From positions 1,292,765 to 1,356,764 of the forward strand of contig NZ_LIPF01000001.1 of assembly GCF_001905385.1 (NCBI RefSeq): 64,000 nt of DNA. The letters run 5' to 3'. A program made the position numbers and the translations under genes. Positions within the stretch are counted from its first letter, which is position 1. Each line of letters opens with the position of its first letter. This DNA comes from Streptomyces sp. CB02414 (lineage in GTDB: Bacteria; Actinomycetota; Actinomycetes; Streptomycetales; Streptomycetaceae). The notes beneath the pieces were generated by a model. The model worked only from the letters and a program-made list of their open reading frames with translations, was not told the origin of the DNA and made no database searches. Of the stretch, positions 26,664-35,147 are shown piece after piece.

Positions 26664-28085
26664 ATGCGCACGAGCAGCACCATCCGGACACGCAGGACCG
26701 TCAAGAGGGCCGGGAACAGCGCCGCGAAGAGGCCCACCAGGGCCGCCGCGTTCCTCGCCGCCGGAGCCCTCGCCCTCTCGCTCACCGCGTGCGGCGGAGA
26801 CGACGACAGCGGCGGCGACGACAAGCAGGGTCAGGGGGACGGCGGCAAGGAAACGGCCGCCACCGTCACCCTCCCCAAGCTGGACGGCGAGAGCCTGGAG
26901 GTCGCCGCCGTCTGGACCGGCGCCGAGCAGGAGAACTTCACGAAGGTCCTCGAGGAGTTCGAGAAGCGCACCGGCGCCGAGGTGACCTTCGTGCCCGCCC
27001 AGGACCCGATCATCAACTTCCTCGGTTCGAAGGTGGCCGGCGGCGCCCCGCCGGACGTGGCGATGCTCCCCCAGCCCGGTGCCATCAAGCAGGCCGTCGA
27101 GAAGGGCTGGGCCAAGCCGCTGGGCGCCGAGGCCACCAAGGAGCTGACGGAGAACTACTCCCAGGGCTGGCAGGACATCGGAAAGGTCGACGGCAAGCAG
27201 TACGGCGTCTACTACAAGGCCGCGAACAAGTCCCTGATCTGGTACAACGCGCAGGTCTTCGAGAACGCGGGCGCGGCCGAGCCCAAGACCTGGGACGAGC
27301 TGCTCACCACCGCCCAGATGATCTACGACTCGGGCGTCACGCCGTTCTCCGTCGGCGGCGCGGACGGCTGGACCCTCACCGACTGGTTCGAGAACATCTA
27401 CCTCTCCCAGGCCGGCCCGGAGAAGTACGACCAGTTGGCCAAGCACGAGATCAAGTGGACGGACCCGTCCGTGAAGGAGGCCCTGACCACCCTCGCCGAG
27501 GTCTGGGGCAAGAAGGACTACGTGGCGGGCGGCGCGGCCGGCGCGCTGCAGACCGACTTCCCGGCCTCGGTGACGCAGACCTTCACCGGCGGCGCCCAGC
27601 CCAAGGCCGCCATGGTCTACGAGGGCGACTTCGTGCAGGTCAACATCGCGGAGACGGACGCGGAGGTCGGCGACGGCGCGAAGGTCTTCCCGTTCCCGGC
27701 GGTCGGCGACACCGCGCCGGTGGTCTCCGGCGGTGACGCGGCGGTGATCCTGGAGGACTCGAAGGCGGCGCAGGCGCTGGCCACCTGGCTGGCCTCCCCG
27801 GACGCGGCGGCGATCCACGCGGGGCTCGGGGGTTATCTCTCGCCGAACAAGAACCTGGACACGTCGGCGTACCCGAACGACGTGCAGAGGAGGATCGCCG
27901 AGGCGCTGGTCTCGGCCGGTGACGACTTCCGCTTCGACATGTCGGACCAGGCCCCGCAGGCCTTCGGCGGCACGCCCGGCAAGGGCGAGTGGAAGGCGCT
28001 CCAGGACTTCCTGAAGAACCCGTCCGACGTCGAGGGCGCGCAGCGCCAGTTGGAGGCGGACGCGGCCGCCGCCTACGGAGGCTGA
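26664..28085 (+). CDS. Sugar ABC transporter substrate-binding lipoprotein
   Basis: This 473-aa protein has a lipoprotein signal: basic N-terminus, hydrophobic LAAGALALSL and the lipobox LTAC with Cys 43 as the lipid site. The mature part is a family-1 extracellular solute-binding protein of the carbohydrate type (TFVPAQDPIINFLGSKVAGG, PDVAMLPQPG, WYNAQVFENAG, TWDELL). It delivers a sugar or oligosaccharide to the two permeases downstream. The ATG at 26664 follows an in-frame GTG at 26661; either may be used. The substrate cannot be read from the sequence. Confidence 0.92.
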   Translation: MRTSSTIRTRRTVKRAGNSAAKRPTRAAAFLAAGALALSLTACGGDDDSGGDDKQGQGDGGKETAATVTLPKLDGESLEVAAVWTGAEQENFTKVLEEFEKRTGAEVTFVPAQDPIINFLGSKVAGGAPPDVAMLPQPGAIKQAVEKGWAKPLGAEATKELTENYSQGWQDIGKVDGKQYGVYYKAANKSLIWYNAQVFENAGAAEPKTWDELLTTAQMIYDSGVTPFSVGGADGWTLTDWFENIYLSQAGPEKYDQLAKHEIKWTDPSVKEALTTLAEVWGKKDYVAGGAAGALQTDFPASVTQTFTGGAQPKAAMVYEGDFVQVNIAETDAEVGDGAKVFPFPAVGDTAPVVSGGDAAVILEDSKAAQALATWLASPDAAAIHAGLGGYLSPNKNLDTSAYPNDVQRRIAEALVSAGDDFRFDMSDQAPQAFGGTPGKGEWKALQDFLKNPSDVEGAQRQLEADAAAAYGG

Positions 28086-28089
28086 CGCG

Positions 28090-29436
28090 ATGGCGTCGGT
28101 CACGGCGGCAGGAGCCTCCCGGGGCCCTGCCGCCCCCAAGTCGCGCAAGAGCGTGACCGGCACCCGCAAGACCGTGGCGGTGCTGTTCCTGCTCCCCGCC
28201 CTGGTGCTGCTCGGCGCGCTCGTGGTCTACCCGATCGGGTACTCGCTGATCCGCAGCTTCTACGACCAGTCCGGCGACTCCTTCGCCGGATTCGACAACT
28301 ACCAGGCGCTCTTCACCGACGACGGCATCCGCACCGCGCTGAAGAACAACGTCATCTGGGTGGTGTTCGCGCCGACCGTCGCCACCGCCCTCGGCCTGAT
28401 CTTCGCGGTGCTGACCGAACGGGTGCGCTGGGGCACGGCGTTCAAGCTGGTCGTCTTCATGCCGATGGCGATCTCGATGCTGGCGGCCGGGATCATCTTC
28501 CGGCTCGTCTACGACCAGGACCCGGACAAGGGCGTCGCGAACGCGGTGTGGGTCGGGGTGCACGACACGTTCGCCGAGTCGTCGGCGTTCCCGAAGGCAC
28601 ACCCGGGCCGCGAGTCGCCGCTGGAGCCGGCCGGCGGCGGCGCGTTCATCACCAAGGAGCCGGTCACCGCGGGGCAGACCGTCGTCCTGCCCCTCGTCGG
28701 CGTCGCCCCCGACGTGATGCCGGACGGCGCCGAGAAGGCCGTACCCGCGAAGCCCGAGGACGGGAAGATCACCGGCACCACCTGGCAGGACTTCACCCGC
28801 GGCAAGGGCGTCGGGCAGCTCAACAGCGTCGACGCCGCCGAACTGGGCTACGCCGGGATGAAGATCGAGGCGGTGAAGGACGGCGAGGTCGTCGCGTCCA
28901 CCACGGCGGCCGGCGACGGCACCTTCACGCTCCCCGCGGCGGCCGACGGGGCGCAGCTCAGGCTCCCCGCCGACAACTTCAAGGAGCCCTACAACGGCCT
29001 GAGCTGGCTCGGCCCCTCCCTCGTCACCCCGGCCATCATCGGGTCGTACGTATGGATGTGGGCGGGCTTCGCGATGGTGCTGATCGCCGCGGGGCTCGCC
29101 GGGGTCCCCCGGGAACTCCTGGAGGCCGCCCGGGTCGACGGGGCCAACGAGTGGCAGGTCTTCAGACGGGTCACGGTGCCGCTGCTGGCGCCGGTCCTGG
29201 CGGTCGTCGTCGTCACCCTGATGATCAACGTGCTGAAGGTCTTCGACCTGGTCTTCATCATCGCCCCGGGCTCCTCCCAGGACGACGCGAACGTCCTCGC
29301 CCTGGAGCTGTACCGCAAGGGCTTCGCCTCGGACCAGCCGGGCGTCGCCAGCGCCATCGCGGTGTTCCTGCTGCTCCTGGTCATCCCGGTCATGTGGTTC
29401 AACGTACGGCGGCTGCGGCGGGAGGTGCGGCGATGA
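28090..29436 (+). CDS. Sugar ABC transporter permease with inserted extracytoplasmic domain
   Basis: A 448-aa MalF-type permease, about 140 residues longer than usual for sugar permeases. TM1 is at about 28-50 and two more segments lie before residue 145. A hydrophilic insert then spans about 150-300 and includes KDGEVVASTTAAGDGTFTLP, which looks like a beta-sandwich of the carboxypeptidase-regulatory type. The remaining TMs follow, with the ATPase-docking EAA loop (ELLEAARVDGANEWQVF) near 341. It starts 5 bp after the lipoprotein stop and overlaps the next permease start (ATGA). The insert should face outside and may help bind substrate, the lipoprotein or the wall. Confidence 0.92.
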   Translation: MASVTAAGASRGPAAPKSRKSVTGTRKTVAVLFLLPALVLLGALVVYPIGYSLIRSFYDQSGDSFAGFDNYQALFTDDGIRTALKNNVIWVVFAPTVATALGLIFAVLTERVRWGTAFKLVVFMPMAISMLAAGIIFRLVYDQDPDKGVANAVWVGVHDTFAESSAFPKAHPGRESPLEPAGGGAFITKEPVTAGQTVVLPLVGVAPDVMPDGAEKAVPAKPEDGKITGTTWQDFTRGKGVGQLNSVDAAELGYAGMKIEAVKDGEVVASTTAAGDGTFTLPAAADGAQLRLPADNFKEPYNGLSWLGPSLVTPAIIGSYVWMWAGFAMVLIAAGLAGVPRELLEAARVDGANEWQVFRRVTVPLLAPVLAVVVVTLMINVLKVFDLVFIIAPGSSQDDANVLALELYRKGFASDQPGVASAIAVFLLLLVIPVMWFNVRRLRREVRR

Positions 29437-30350
29437 CCGCTCAGGCGGGTTCCCTCACCGAGGCGGCACCGGCGCCCGACGGCAGCACCGTCGGGGCGAG
29501 GCGGTCACTGGGCGCCCGGCTCGCCGAGCGCGTCAGCGGCGGGCTGGTCCAGGCGTTCCTGATCGTCGTCGGCCTGTTCTGGCTGGTCCCGACGATCGGC
29601 CTGCTGCTGTCCTCGCTGCGCACGCCCCGGGACATGGCGGCGAGCGGCTGGTGGGAGGTCTTCAGCGAGCCGTCCCGGCTCACCTTCCAGAGCTACGAGG
29701 AGCTGCTGAAGAACGGCGACATCACCTCCTCGCTCCTCAACACCGCGCTGATCACGGTCCCGGCGACCATCCTGGTCGTGGTCATCGGTTCGCTCGCGGG
29801 GTACGCCTTCGCGTGGATGGACTTCCCGGGCCGCGACTGGTGGTTCCTGGCCGTGGTCGGGCTGCTCGTCGTCCCCGTCCAGGTGGCGCTGATCCCGATC
29901 GCGGAACTCTTCGGGAAAATCGGCCTGTTCGGGTCGGTCGTCGGCGTGGTCCTCTTCCACGTGGGCTTCGGTCTGCCCTTCGCGATCTTCCTGCTGCGGA
30001 ACTTCTTCGCGGAGATTCCCAGGGAGCTGCTGGAGGCGGCCCGGCTGGACGGCGCGGGTGAACTGCGGCTGTTCGTGCGGGTCGTGATGCCGCTGGGCGG
30101 GCCCGCGATCGCGAGCCTCGGCATCTTCCAGTTCCTGTGGGTGTGGAACGACATGCTGGTCGCGCTGATCTTCTCGGACGCCGGGAGCCAGCCGATCACG
30201 GTCGCCCTGCAGACGCAGGTACGGCAGTTCGGCAACAACATCGACATCCTGGCGCCGGGTGCCTTCATCTCCATGGTGATCCCGCTGGCCGTGTTCTTCG
30301 CGTTCCAGCGGCAGTTCGTCTCCGGCGTGATGGCGGGCGCGGTCAAGTAG
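29433..30350 (+). CDS. Sugar ABC transporter permease (MalG-type)
   Basis: A 305-aa permease with six predicted TM segments and a canonical EAA loop (ELLEAARLDGAGELRLFVRV) near 195. Together with the preceding permease it forms the membrane channel. No ATPase gene is in the operon, which fits Streptomyces carbohydrate importers that share the MsiK ATPase encoded elsewhere. A strong hairpin 20 bp downstream closes the operon. Confidence 0.94.
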   Translation: MTAQAGSLTEAAPAPDGSTVGARRSLGARLAERVSGGLVQAFLIVVGLFWLVPTIGLLLSSLRTPRDMAASGWWEVFSEPSRLTFQSYEELLKNGDITSSLLNTALITVPATILVVVIGSLAGYAFAWMDFPGRDWWFLAVVGLLVVPVQVALIPIAELFGKIGLFGSVVGVVLFHVGFGLPFAIFLLRNFFAEIPRELLEAARLDGAGELRLFVRVVMPLGGPAIASLGIFQFLWVWNDMLVALIFSDAGSQPITVALQTQVRQFGNNIDILAPGAFISMVIPLAVFFAFQRQFVSGVMAGAVK

Positions 30351-30369
30351 GCGCCACGAGAACACCCTT

Positions 30370-30402
30370 GAGGGGGCGGGCCGGTCACCGGCCCGCCCCC
30401 TC
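30370..30402 (+). terminator. Hairpin terminator of the sugar ABC operon
   Basis: A perfect 15-bp GC stem (30370-30384 with 30388-30402) around the loop TCA, 20 bp past the permease stop. Confidence 0.8.
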
Positions 30403-30501
30403 TCCGGCCTGCGCGTCGTCCCCCGAATGCCGCAGCGGCCGTAACCAAGTCACTCCACTGGCCGTTCCCGGGCCGAACGCCCGCGCCGATCCCGCCGACC
30501 C

Positions 30502-32778
30502 ATGGATGTCCCCGTGCCCAGGTTCAGTGTCATCGTCCCCGCGCACCAGGTGCAGGCGTATCTGCCCGCATGCCTGGAATCGGTGCTGTCCCAGTCGTAC
30601 CCGGACTTCGAGCTGATCGTGGTCGACGACTGCTCGCCGGACGCCTGCGGCGAGATCGCCGACGAGTTCGCGGCCCGCGACGCCCGGGTGCGCGCCCTGC
30701 ACCTGCCGCGCAACGGCGGGCTCGGCCCCGCCCGCAACGCGGGCATGGAGCGGGCCGGCGGCGACTACCTGGTCTTCCTCGACGGCGACGACACCCTCAC
30801 CCCGCACGCGCTGCGGGCGGTCGCCGACCGGATCAAGGAGACCGGGGAGCCGGACGTCCTGGTCTACGACTACGCGCGCACCTACTGGACGGGTGAGGCG
30901 GTCCGCAACCAGGCCGCCGCCCACCTCACCGAGCGGGGCCCGGCGCCGTTCCGGCTCGCCGACCGGCCGGAGCTGCTGAAACTGCTGATGGTGGCCTGGA
31001 ACAAGACGGTGCGGCGCGAGTTCGCCGAGCGCGAGGGCTTCACCTTCCCGCCGGGCTACTACGAGGACACCCCGTGGACCTACCCGGTCCTGATGACGGC
31101 GGAGTCCATCGCCACCCTGGACCGGGTCTGCGTCCACTACCGGCAGCGCCGGCACGGCAGCATCCTGGGCACACCGAGCGAGCGGCACCTGGACGTCTTC
31201 GCCCAGTACGACCGGGTCTTCGCGTTCCTGGAGTCGGACCCGGAACTGGCCCACTGGCGGCCGGTGCTCTACCGCCGCATGGCCGACCACCTGACGACGG
31301 TGTTCACCCGCCCCGACCGCGTCCCGCGCCGGCTGCGCGCCGAGTTCCTGCGCCGGGCCCGCGTCCACTGCCGCCGCTACCGGGTCCCCGGCGCCCCCGC
31401 CCCGCGGCCCGTGCGGCTGCGCCACGCCCTGCTCCGGCTGGGGCTGGGCCGCACCTGGCGGACCCTGCGGCTGGCCTCCGCCCTGCGCCGCCGGACCGTG
31501 AAGGCCACCGCCCGGCTGCTGCGCGCCGTACGAGCGGTCGCCCTGCGCGCCCACTACCGCGTCCAGCGCTGTCTGCCCCTGAGCGACCGTGCCGTCTTCG
31601 CCGCCGCCGGCGAGCGGGGCCACGGGGGCAACCCGGGCGCGCTGGAGGAGGCCTTCCGCGACCTGGCGCCGCACATCCGCACGGCGTGGTCCGCCGCCCC
31701 CGCGCACCACCACACCATCCCGACCGGAACCCGCCGCCTGACCCCCGGCACGGCCGCCCACTGGACGGCCCTGGCCCGCTCCCGCTATTTGGTGCACGAC
31801 GACGCCTTCGACGCGGGCCTGGTCCGGCGCAAGGGCCAGGTCCTGATCCAGACGCGGGCCGGTACGCCCCTCGAGCACATGGGCCTGGACCTGCGGGAAC
31901 GCCCTGCCGCCGCGGGCCGCACCGACTTCGCCCGGCTGCTGCGCGAGTCCGGCACCTGGGACTACGTCGTCTCCGCCAACCGCCACTCCACCCTGACCTG
32001 GGAACGAGTCCACCCCGGCCGCTACGCCACGCTGGAGTACGGCCAGCCCCGCACCGACGTGTTCCAGCGGGCGACGCCCGCGGACGTGGCCCGGCTGCGC
32101 GAGACCCTCGGCATTCCCGAGGACACGGTCGCGATCCTGTACGCGCCCACCCACCGCGACTACCGGCGCACCCAGCGCGCCGCCCTGGACCTGGAACGCG
32201 TCGTCACCCGTCTCGGCCCCCGCTTCATGGTGCTGGCCCGCGCCCATCCCCGCCACGGCGGGCCGCTCGCCGAGTCCGCCGGCCGGGTCGTCGACGTCAG
32301 CGGCCACCCGAGCGTGGAGTCCCTGTGCCTGGCCTCGGACGCCCTCGTCACCGACTACTCAGCACTGATGTTCGACTACGCGGGTCTGGACCGGCCGATC
32401 GTGATCCACGCCGACGAGCCGGAGGTGTTCGAGGCGGCCCGCGGCACCTACTTCGACCTGCGCGACTTCCCGCCGGGCGCGATCGTCCGGGACGAGGACG
32501 AGCTGATCGGCGTCTTCGCCGGCGGGCACTGGCGCGGCGCCCGGTCCGCGCAGCTCAGGGCCGCTTTCCGGGAGCGGTTCTGCCCGCACGACGACGGCCG
32601 CGCCGCCGAACGCGTCGTACGCCGTGCGGTGCTCGGCCAGACGGGCCCGGACCTCCCGCCGGTCGTGCCGCCCGCCGAACGCCGGCCCGTGCCCTCCGCC
32701 GCGGCGGGCCTCGCGCGCGCCCCGCTGGCGACCGTGCCGCAACCGGCGGGGCCCCGCACCGTCACCGACAGCCTCTGA
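30502..32778 (+). CDS. GT2 + TagF-like two-domain glycopolymer transferase (paralogue 1)
   Basis: A 758-aa protein. The N-terminal GT2 domain (about 8-250) keeps its motifs: VVDDCSPD, FLDGDD and YYEDTPW. After a basic linker comes a TagF/CDP-glycerol glycerophosphotransferase domain (about 400-720), with YAPTHRD, the RAHP box and TDYSALMFDY present. In the HGTPLK box, however, the catalytic His is Ala and the Lys is Glu (RAGTPLE). The first domain therefore looks active and the second impaired. The ATG at 30502 or the GTG at 30514 may start it; paralogues begin MPRFS, which favours the GTG. It is the first of three such genes in a row. The sugar and polyol are unknown. Confidence 0.88.
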   Translation: MDVPVPRFSVIVPAHQVQAYLPACLESVLSQSYPDFELIVVDDCSPDACGEIADEFAARDARVRALHLPRNGGLGPARNAGMERAGGDYLVFLDGDDTLTPHALRAVADRIKETGEPDVLVYDYARTYWTGEAVRNQAAAHLTERGPAPFRLADRPELLKLLMVAWNKTVRREFAEREGFTFPPGYYEDTPWTYPVLMTAESIATLDRVCVHYRQRRHGSILGTPSERHLDVFAQYDRVFAFLESDPELAHWRPVLYRRMADHLTTVFTRPDRVPRRLRAEFLRRARVHCRRYRVPGAPAPRPVRLRHALLRLGLGRTWRTLRLASALRRRTVKATARLLRAVRAVALRAHYRVQRCLPLSDRAVFAAAGERGHGGNPGALEEAFRDLAPHIRTAWSAAPAHHHTIPTGTRRLTPGTAAHWTALARSRYLVHDDAFDAGLVRRKGQVLIQTRAGTPLEHMGLDLRERPAAAGRTDFARLLRESGTWDYVVSANRHSTLTWERVHPGRYATLEYGQPRTDVFQRATPADVARLRETLGIPEDTVAILYAPTHRDYRRTQRAALDLERVVTRLGPRFMVLARAHPRHGGPLAESAGRVVDVSGHPSVESLCLASDALVTDYSALMFDYAGLDRPIVIHADEPEVFEAARGTYFDLRDFPPGAIVRDEDELIGVFAGGHWRGARSAQLRAAFRERFCPHDDGRAAERVVRRAVLGQTGPDLPPVVPPAERRPVPSAAAGLARAPLATVPQPAGPRTVTDSL

Positions 32779-32932
32779 CCGCCGTTTGTCCACTGGGAGT
32801 CCACATGCCCCGCGGCTCGTCGCGGCCCGCTCCGTCCCGGCCGCCCGTCCGGCGGCCCACGGGACGGCCGGGCCGGCTGGATCCGCGGGACGGCGGCTCC
32901 CGACGGACCAGGACAACGAGAGAAAGAGCAGC

Positions 32933-35140
32933 ATGCCCCGCTTCAGCATCATCGTCCCGTCCCATGGGGTCGCGGGGCGGCTCTCCCAGGCGCTGGATTC
33001 GGTACTCGCCCAGGCCTTCGGCGACTTCGAGCTGATCCCGGTGGCCGACACCGCGGACCGGGCCGCGGCGGACGTCGTCGGAGAGCGCGCCGAGCGGGAC
33101 TCCCGGGTGGCGCCGGTGCACTCGCCGCCGTCGGCCGGCCTGGCCGGGGCGCGCAACGCGGGGATGCGGGCGGCGACCGGCGCGTACCTGCTGTTCCTCG
33201 ACGGCGACGACGTCCTCGTCCCGGGCGCGCTGGCGGCGCTGGACGGGCGGCTGGCGGACACCGGCGGCGTGGACGTCCTGTACTTCGAGCACGAGCGGAT
33301 GCCCTGGTGGGAGGGCGAGCCGGCCAACCCGGCGGCCCCGCTGCTGGCCAACGCCCCCGAGGGCGCCTTCGCCCCGGAGGACGCCCCGCACCTGACCGGC
33401 GTGCACCTGCCCGCGTGGAGCGCGGTCTACCGCCGCACCTTCCTGGCCGAACGGCGACTGGACTTCCCCGACGGCCACTTCACCGACGTCGGCTTCGGCC
33501 CCCTGGTCACGGCGCGCGCCGAGCGCGTCACGGTGCTGCGCTCCGTCGTCGTACGCCACCGGATCCGCCGGCAGGGGAACCGGCTGAACCTGCCCGGCGA
33601 GCACCACGCACAGCTCCTGGACCAGGCCGGGCTGGCGCTCGCGCACGCCGCCGAGCGGGGGCTGCCGGACGCGCGGCGCGGACCGCTGTTCGAGCAGCTC
33701 TTCGCCGCGATCCTGAAGACCGCCACCCATCCACGGCGCCTGACCCGACGGCAGCGCCGGACCTTCTTCCGCCGGGCGAGCCGCCTCTACCGCCGCCACC
33801 GCCCCGCCGGTTTCCGGACACCGGGCGGCCGGCTCGGCGTGCAGCACCGGCTGCTGGCGTCCGGGTCCTACGCGGGCTTCCGCGCCCTGCGCGCCGCCAA
33901 CCGGGCGGCCGGCGGTGTCCTCGGGCGCCTGCCACGCCCGCACGGCCTGCGCACCCGCCTCCGGTACCGCCGCCACCTGCGCCGCCCGCTGGACCCTAAC
34001 CTCGTCGTGTACTGCGCGTACTGGGGCCGCGGCTACGCCTGCAATCCGGCCGCGATCCACGCCAAGGCCCGCGAACTCGCCCCGCACCTGCGCTCGGTGT
34101 TCCTGGTCGAGCCGGACCAGGCGCACACCGTGCCCAAGGACGTCGACCACGCCGTCATCGGCAGCCACCGCTACTGGGAGGTGCTGGCCCGCGCCAAGTA
34201 CCTGGTCAACAACGCCAACTTCGCCGAGGGCGTCGTCAAGCGCCCCGGCAGCGTGCACGTGCAGACCCAGCACGGCACCCCGCTGAAGACCATGGGCGTC
34301 GACCAGTCCACGTACCCGGTGGTGGCAGCCGCGAGCGGCAGCTTCACCAAGCTGCTGGGCCGCGTGGACCGCTGGGACTACAACCTCTCCGCCAACCGCC
34401 ACTCCACCCGGATGTGGGAGCGCGCCTATCCGGGCTCCTACGAGCAGCTGGAGTACGGCTACCCGCGCAACGACGTCTACTGCACGGCGACCGCCGAGGA
34501 CGTCGCCCGCGTCCGGCGCGAACTCGGCGTCCCGGAGGGAAAGACGGCCGTCCTGTACGCGCCCACGCACCGCGACTGGGCGGCGGGGTTCGGCGCGGGC
34601 GCCCTGGACCTGGAGGCCTTCTGCGAGGCGGCGGGCGAGGACGTGGTCGTACTGCTGCGCGCCCACTACTTCTACGACCGGGGCGACAGGCGCGCCCGCA
34701 CCGGCCGCATCATCGACGTGACCGCGCACCGCTCGGCCGAGGACGTGTGCCTGGCCGCCGACGCGCTGGTCACCGACTACTCGTCGATCATGTTCGACTA
34801 CGCCAACCTGGACCGGCCGATCGTCGTGTACGCCGACGACTGGGACGTCTACCGGGAGACCCGCGGCGTCTACTTCGACCTGATGGCCGCCCCGCCCGGA
34901 CCGGTGGCGCGCACGCCGGAGGAGCTGGCCCGCGTCTTCCGCGACGGTTCGTACGCGGACCGCGGGTCGGCGGCGCTGCGGGCCGCCTTCCGGGAGCGGT
35001 TCTGCGAGTTCGACGACGGCCGGGCCGCCGAGCGCGTCGTACGCCGGGTGCTGCTGGGCGAGCCGCCCGAGTCGCTGCCGCCCGTGGTCCCGCTCGCCGA
35101 GCGGGTCCCGGCCCCCGCCGCCACCCTTGTGAGGAGCTGA
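32933..35140 (+). CDS. GT2 + TagF-like two-domain glycopolymer transferase (paralogue 2)
   Basis: A 735-aa protein beginning MPRFSIIVPSHGV. In the GT2 half the nucleotide-binding DDxS motif is replaced (VADTADRA) and the later ED motif reads FTDVGF, although FLDGDD remains. The TagF half is intact: QHGTPLK, YAPTHRD, RAHYFYD and TDYSSIMFDY. It is therefore probably a working polyol-phosphate transferase with a weak or dead GT2 domain. It starts 154 bp after paralogue 1 and ends 7 bp before paralogue 3. The ATG is fixed by alignment with paralogues. Confidence 0.88.
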   Translation: MPRFSIIVPSHGVAGRLSQALDSVLAQAFGDFELIPVADTADRAAADVVGERAERDSRVAPVHSPPSAGLAGARNAGMRAATGAYLLFLDGDDVLVPGALAALDGRLADTGGVDVLYFEHERMPWWEGEPANPAAPLLANAPEGAFAPEDAPHLTGVHLPAWSAVYRRTFLAERRLDFPDGHFTDVGFGPLVTARAERVTVLRSVVVRHRIRRQGNRLNLPGEHHAQLLDQAGLALAHAAERGLPDARRGPLFEQLFAAILKTATHPRRLTRRQRRTFFRRASRLYRRHRPAGFRTPGGRLGVQHRLLASGSYAGFRALRAANRAAGGVLGRLPRPHGLRTRLRYRRHLRRPLDPNLVVYCAYWGRGYACNPAAIHAKARELAPHLRSVFLVEPDQAHTVPKDVDHAVIGSHRYWEVLARAKYLVNNANFAEGVVKRPGSVHVQTQHGTPLKTMGVDQSTYPVVAAASGSFTKLLGRVDRWDYNLSANRHSTRMWERAYPGSYEQLEYGYPRNDVYCTATAEDVARVRRELGVPEGKTAVLYAPTHRDWAAGFGAGALDLEAFCEAAGEDVVVLLRAHYFYDRGDRRARTGRIIDVTAHRSAEDVCLAADALVTDYSSIMFDYANLDRPIVVYADDWDVYRETRGVYFDLMAAPPGPVARTPEELARVFRDGSYADRGSAALRAAFRERFCEFDDGRAAERVVRRVLLGEPPESLPPVVPLAERVPAPAATLVRS

Positions 35141-35147
35141 TCCCGCC

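Noticed and set aside
32799..32932. ATGCCCCGC behind GGGAG upstream of the second GT2-TagF gene, like a duplicate gene start
   Set aside because: After MPR the translation diverges at once into Arg/Pro-rich sequence in another frame; similarity is limited to a few bases and could be chance.
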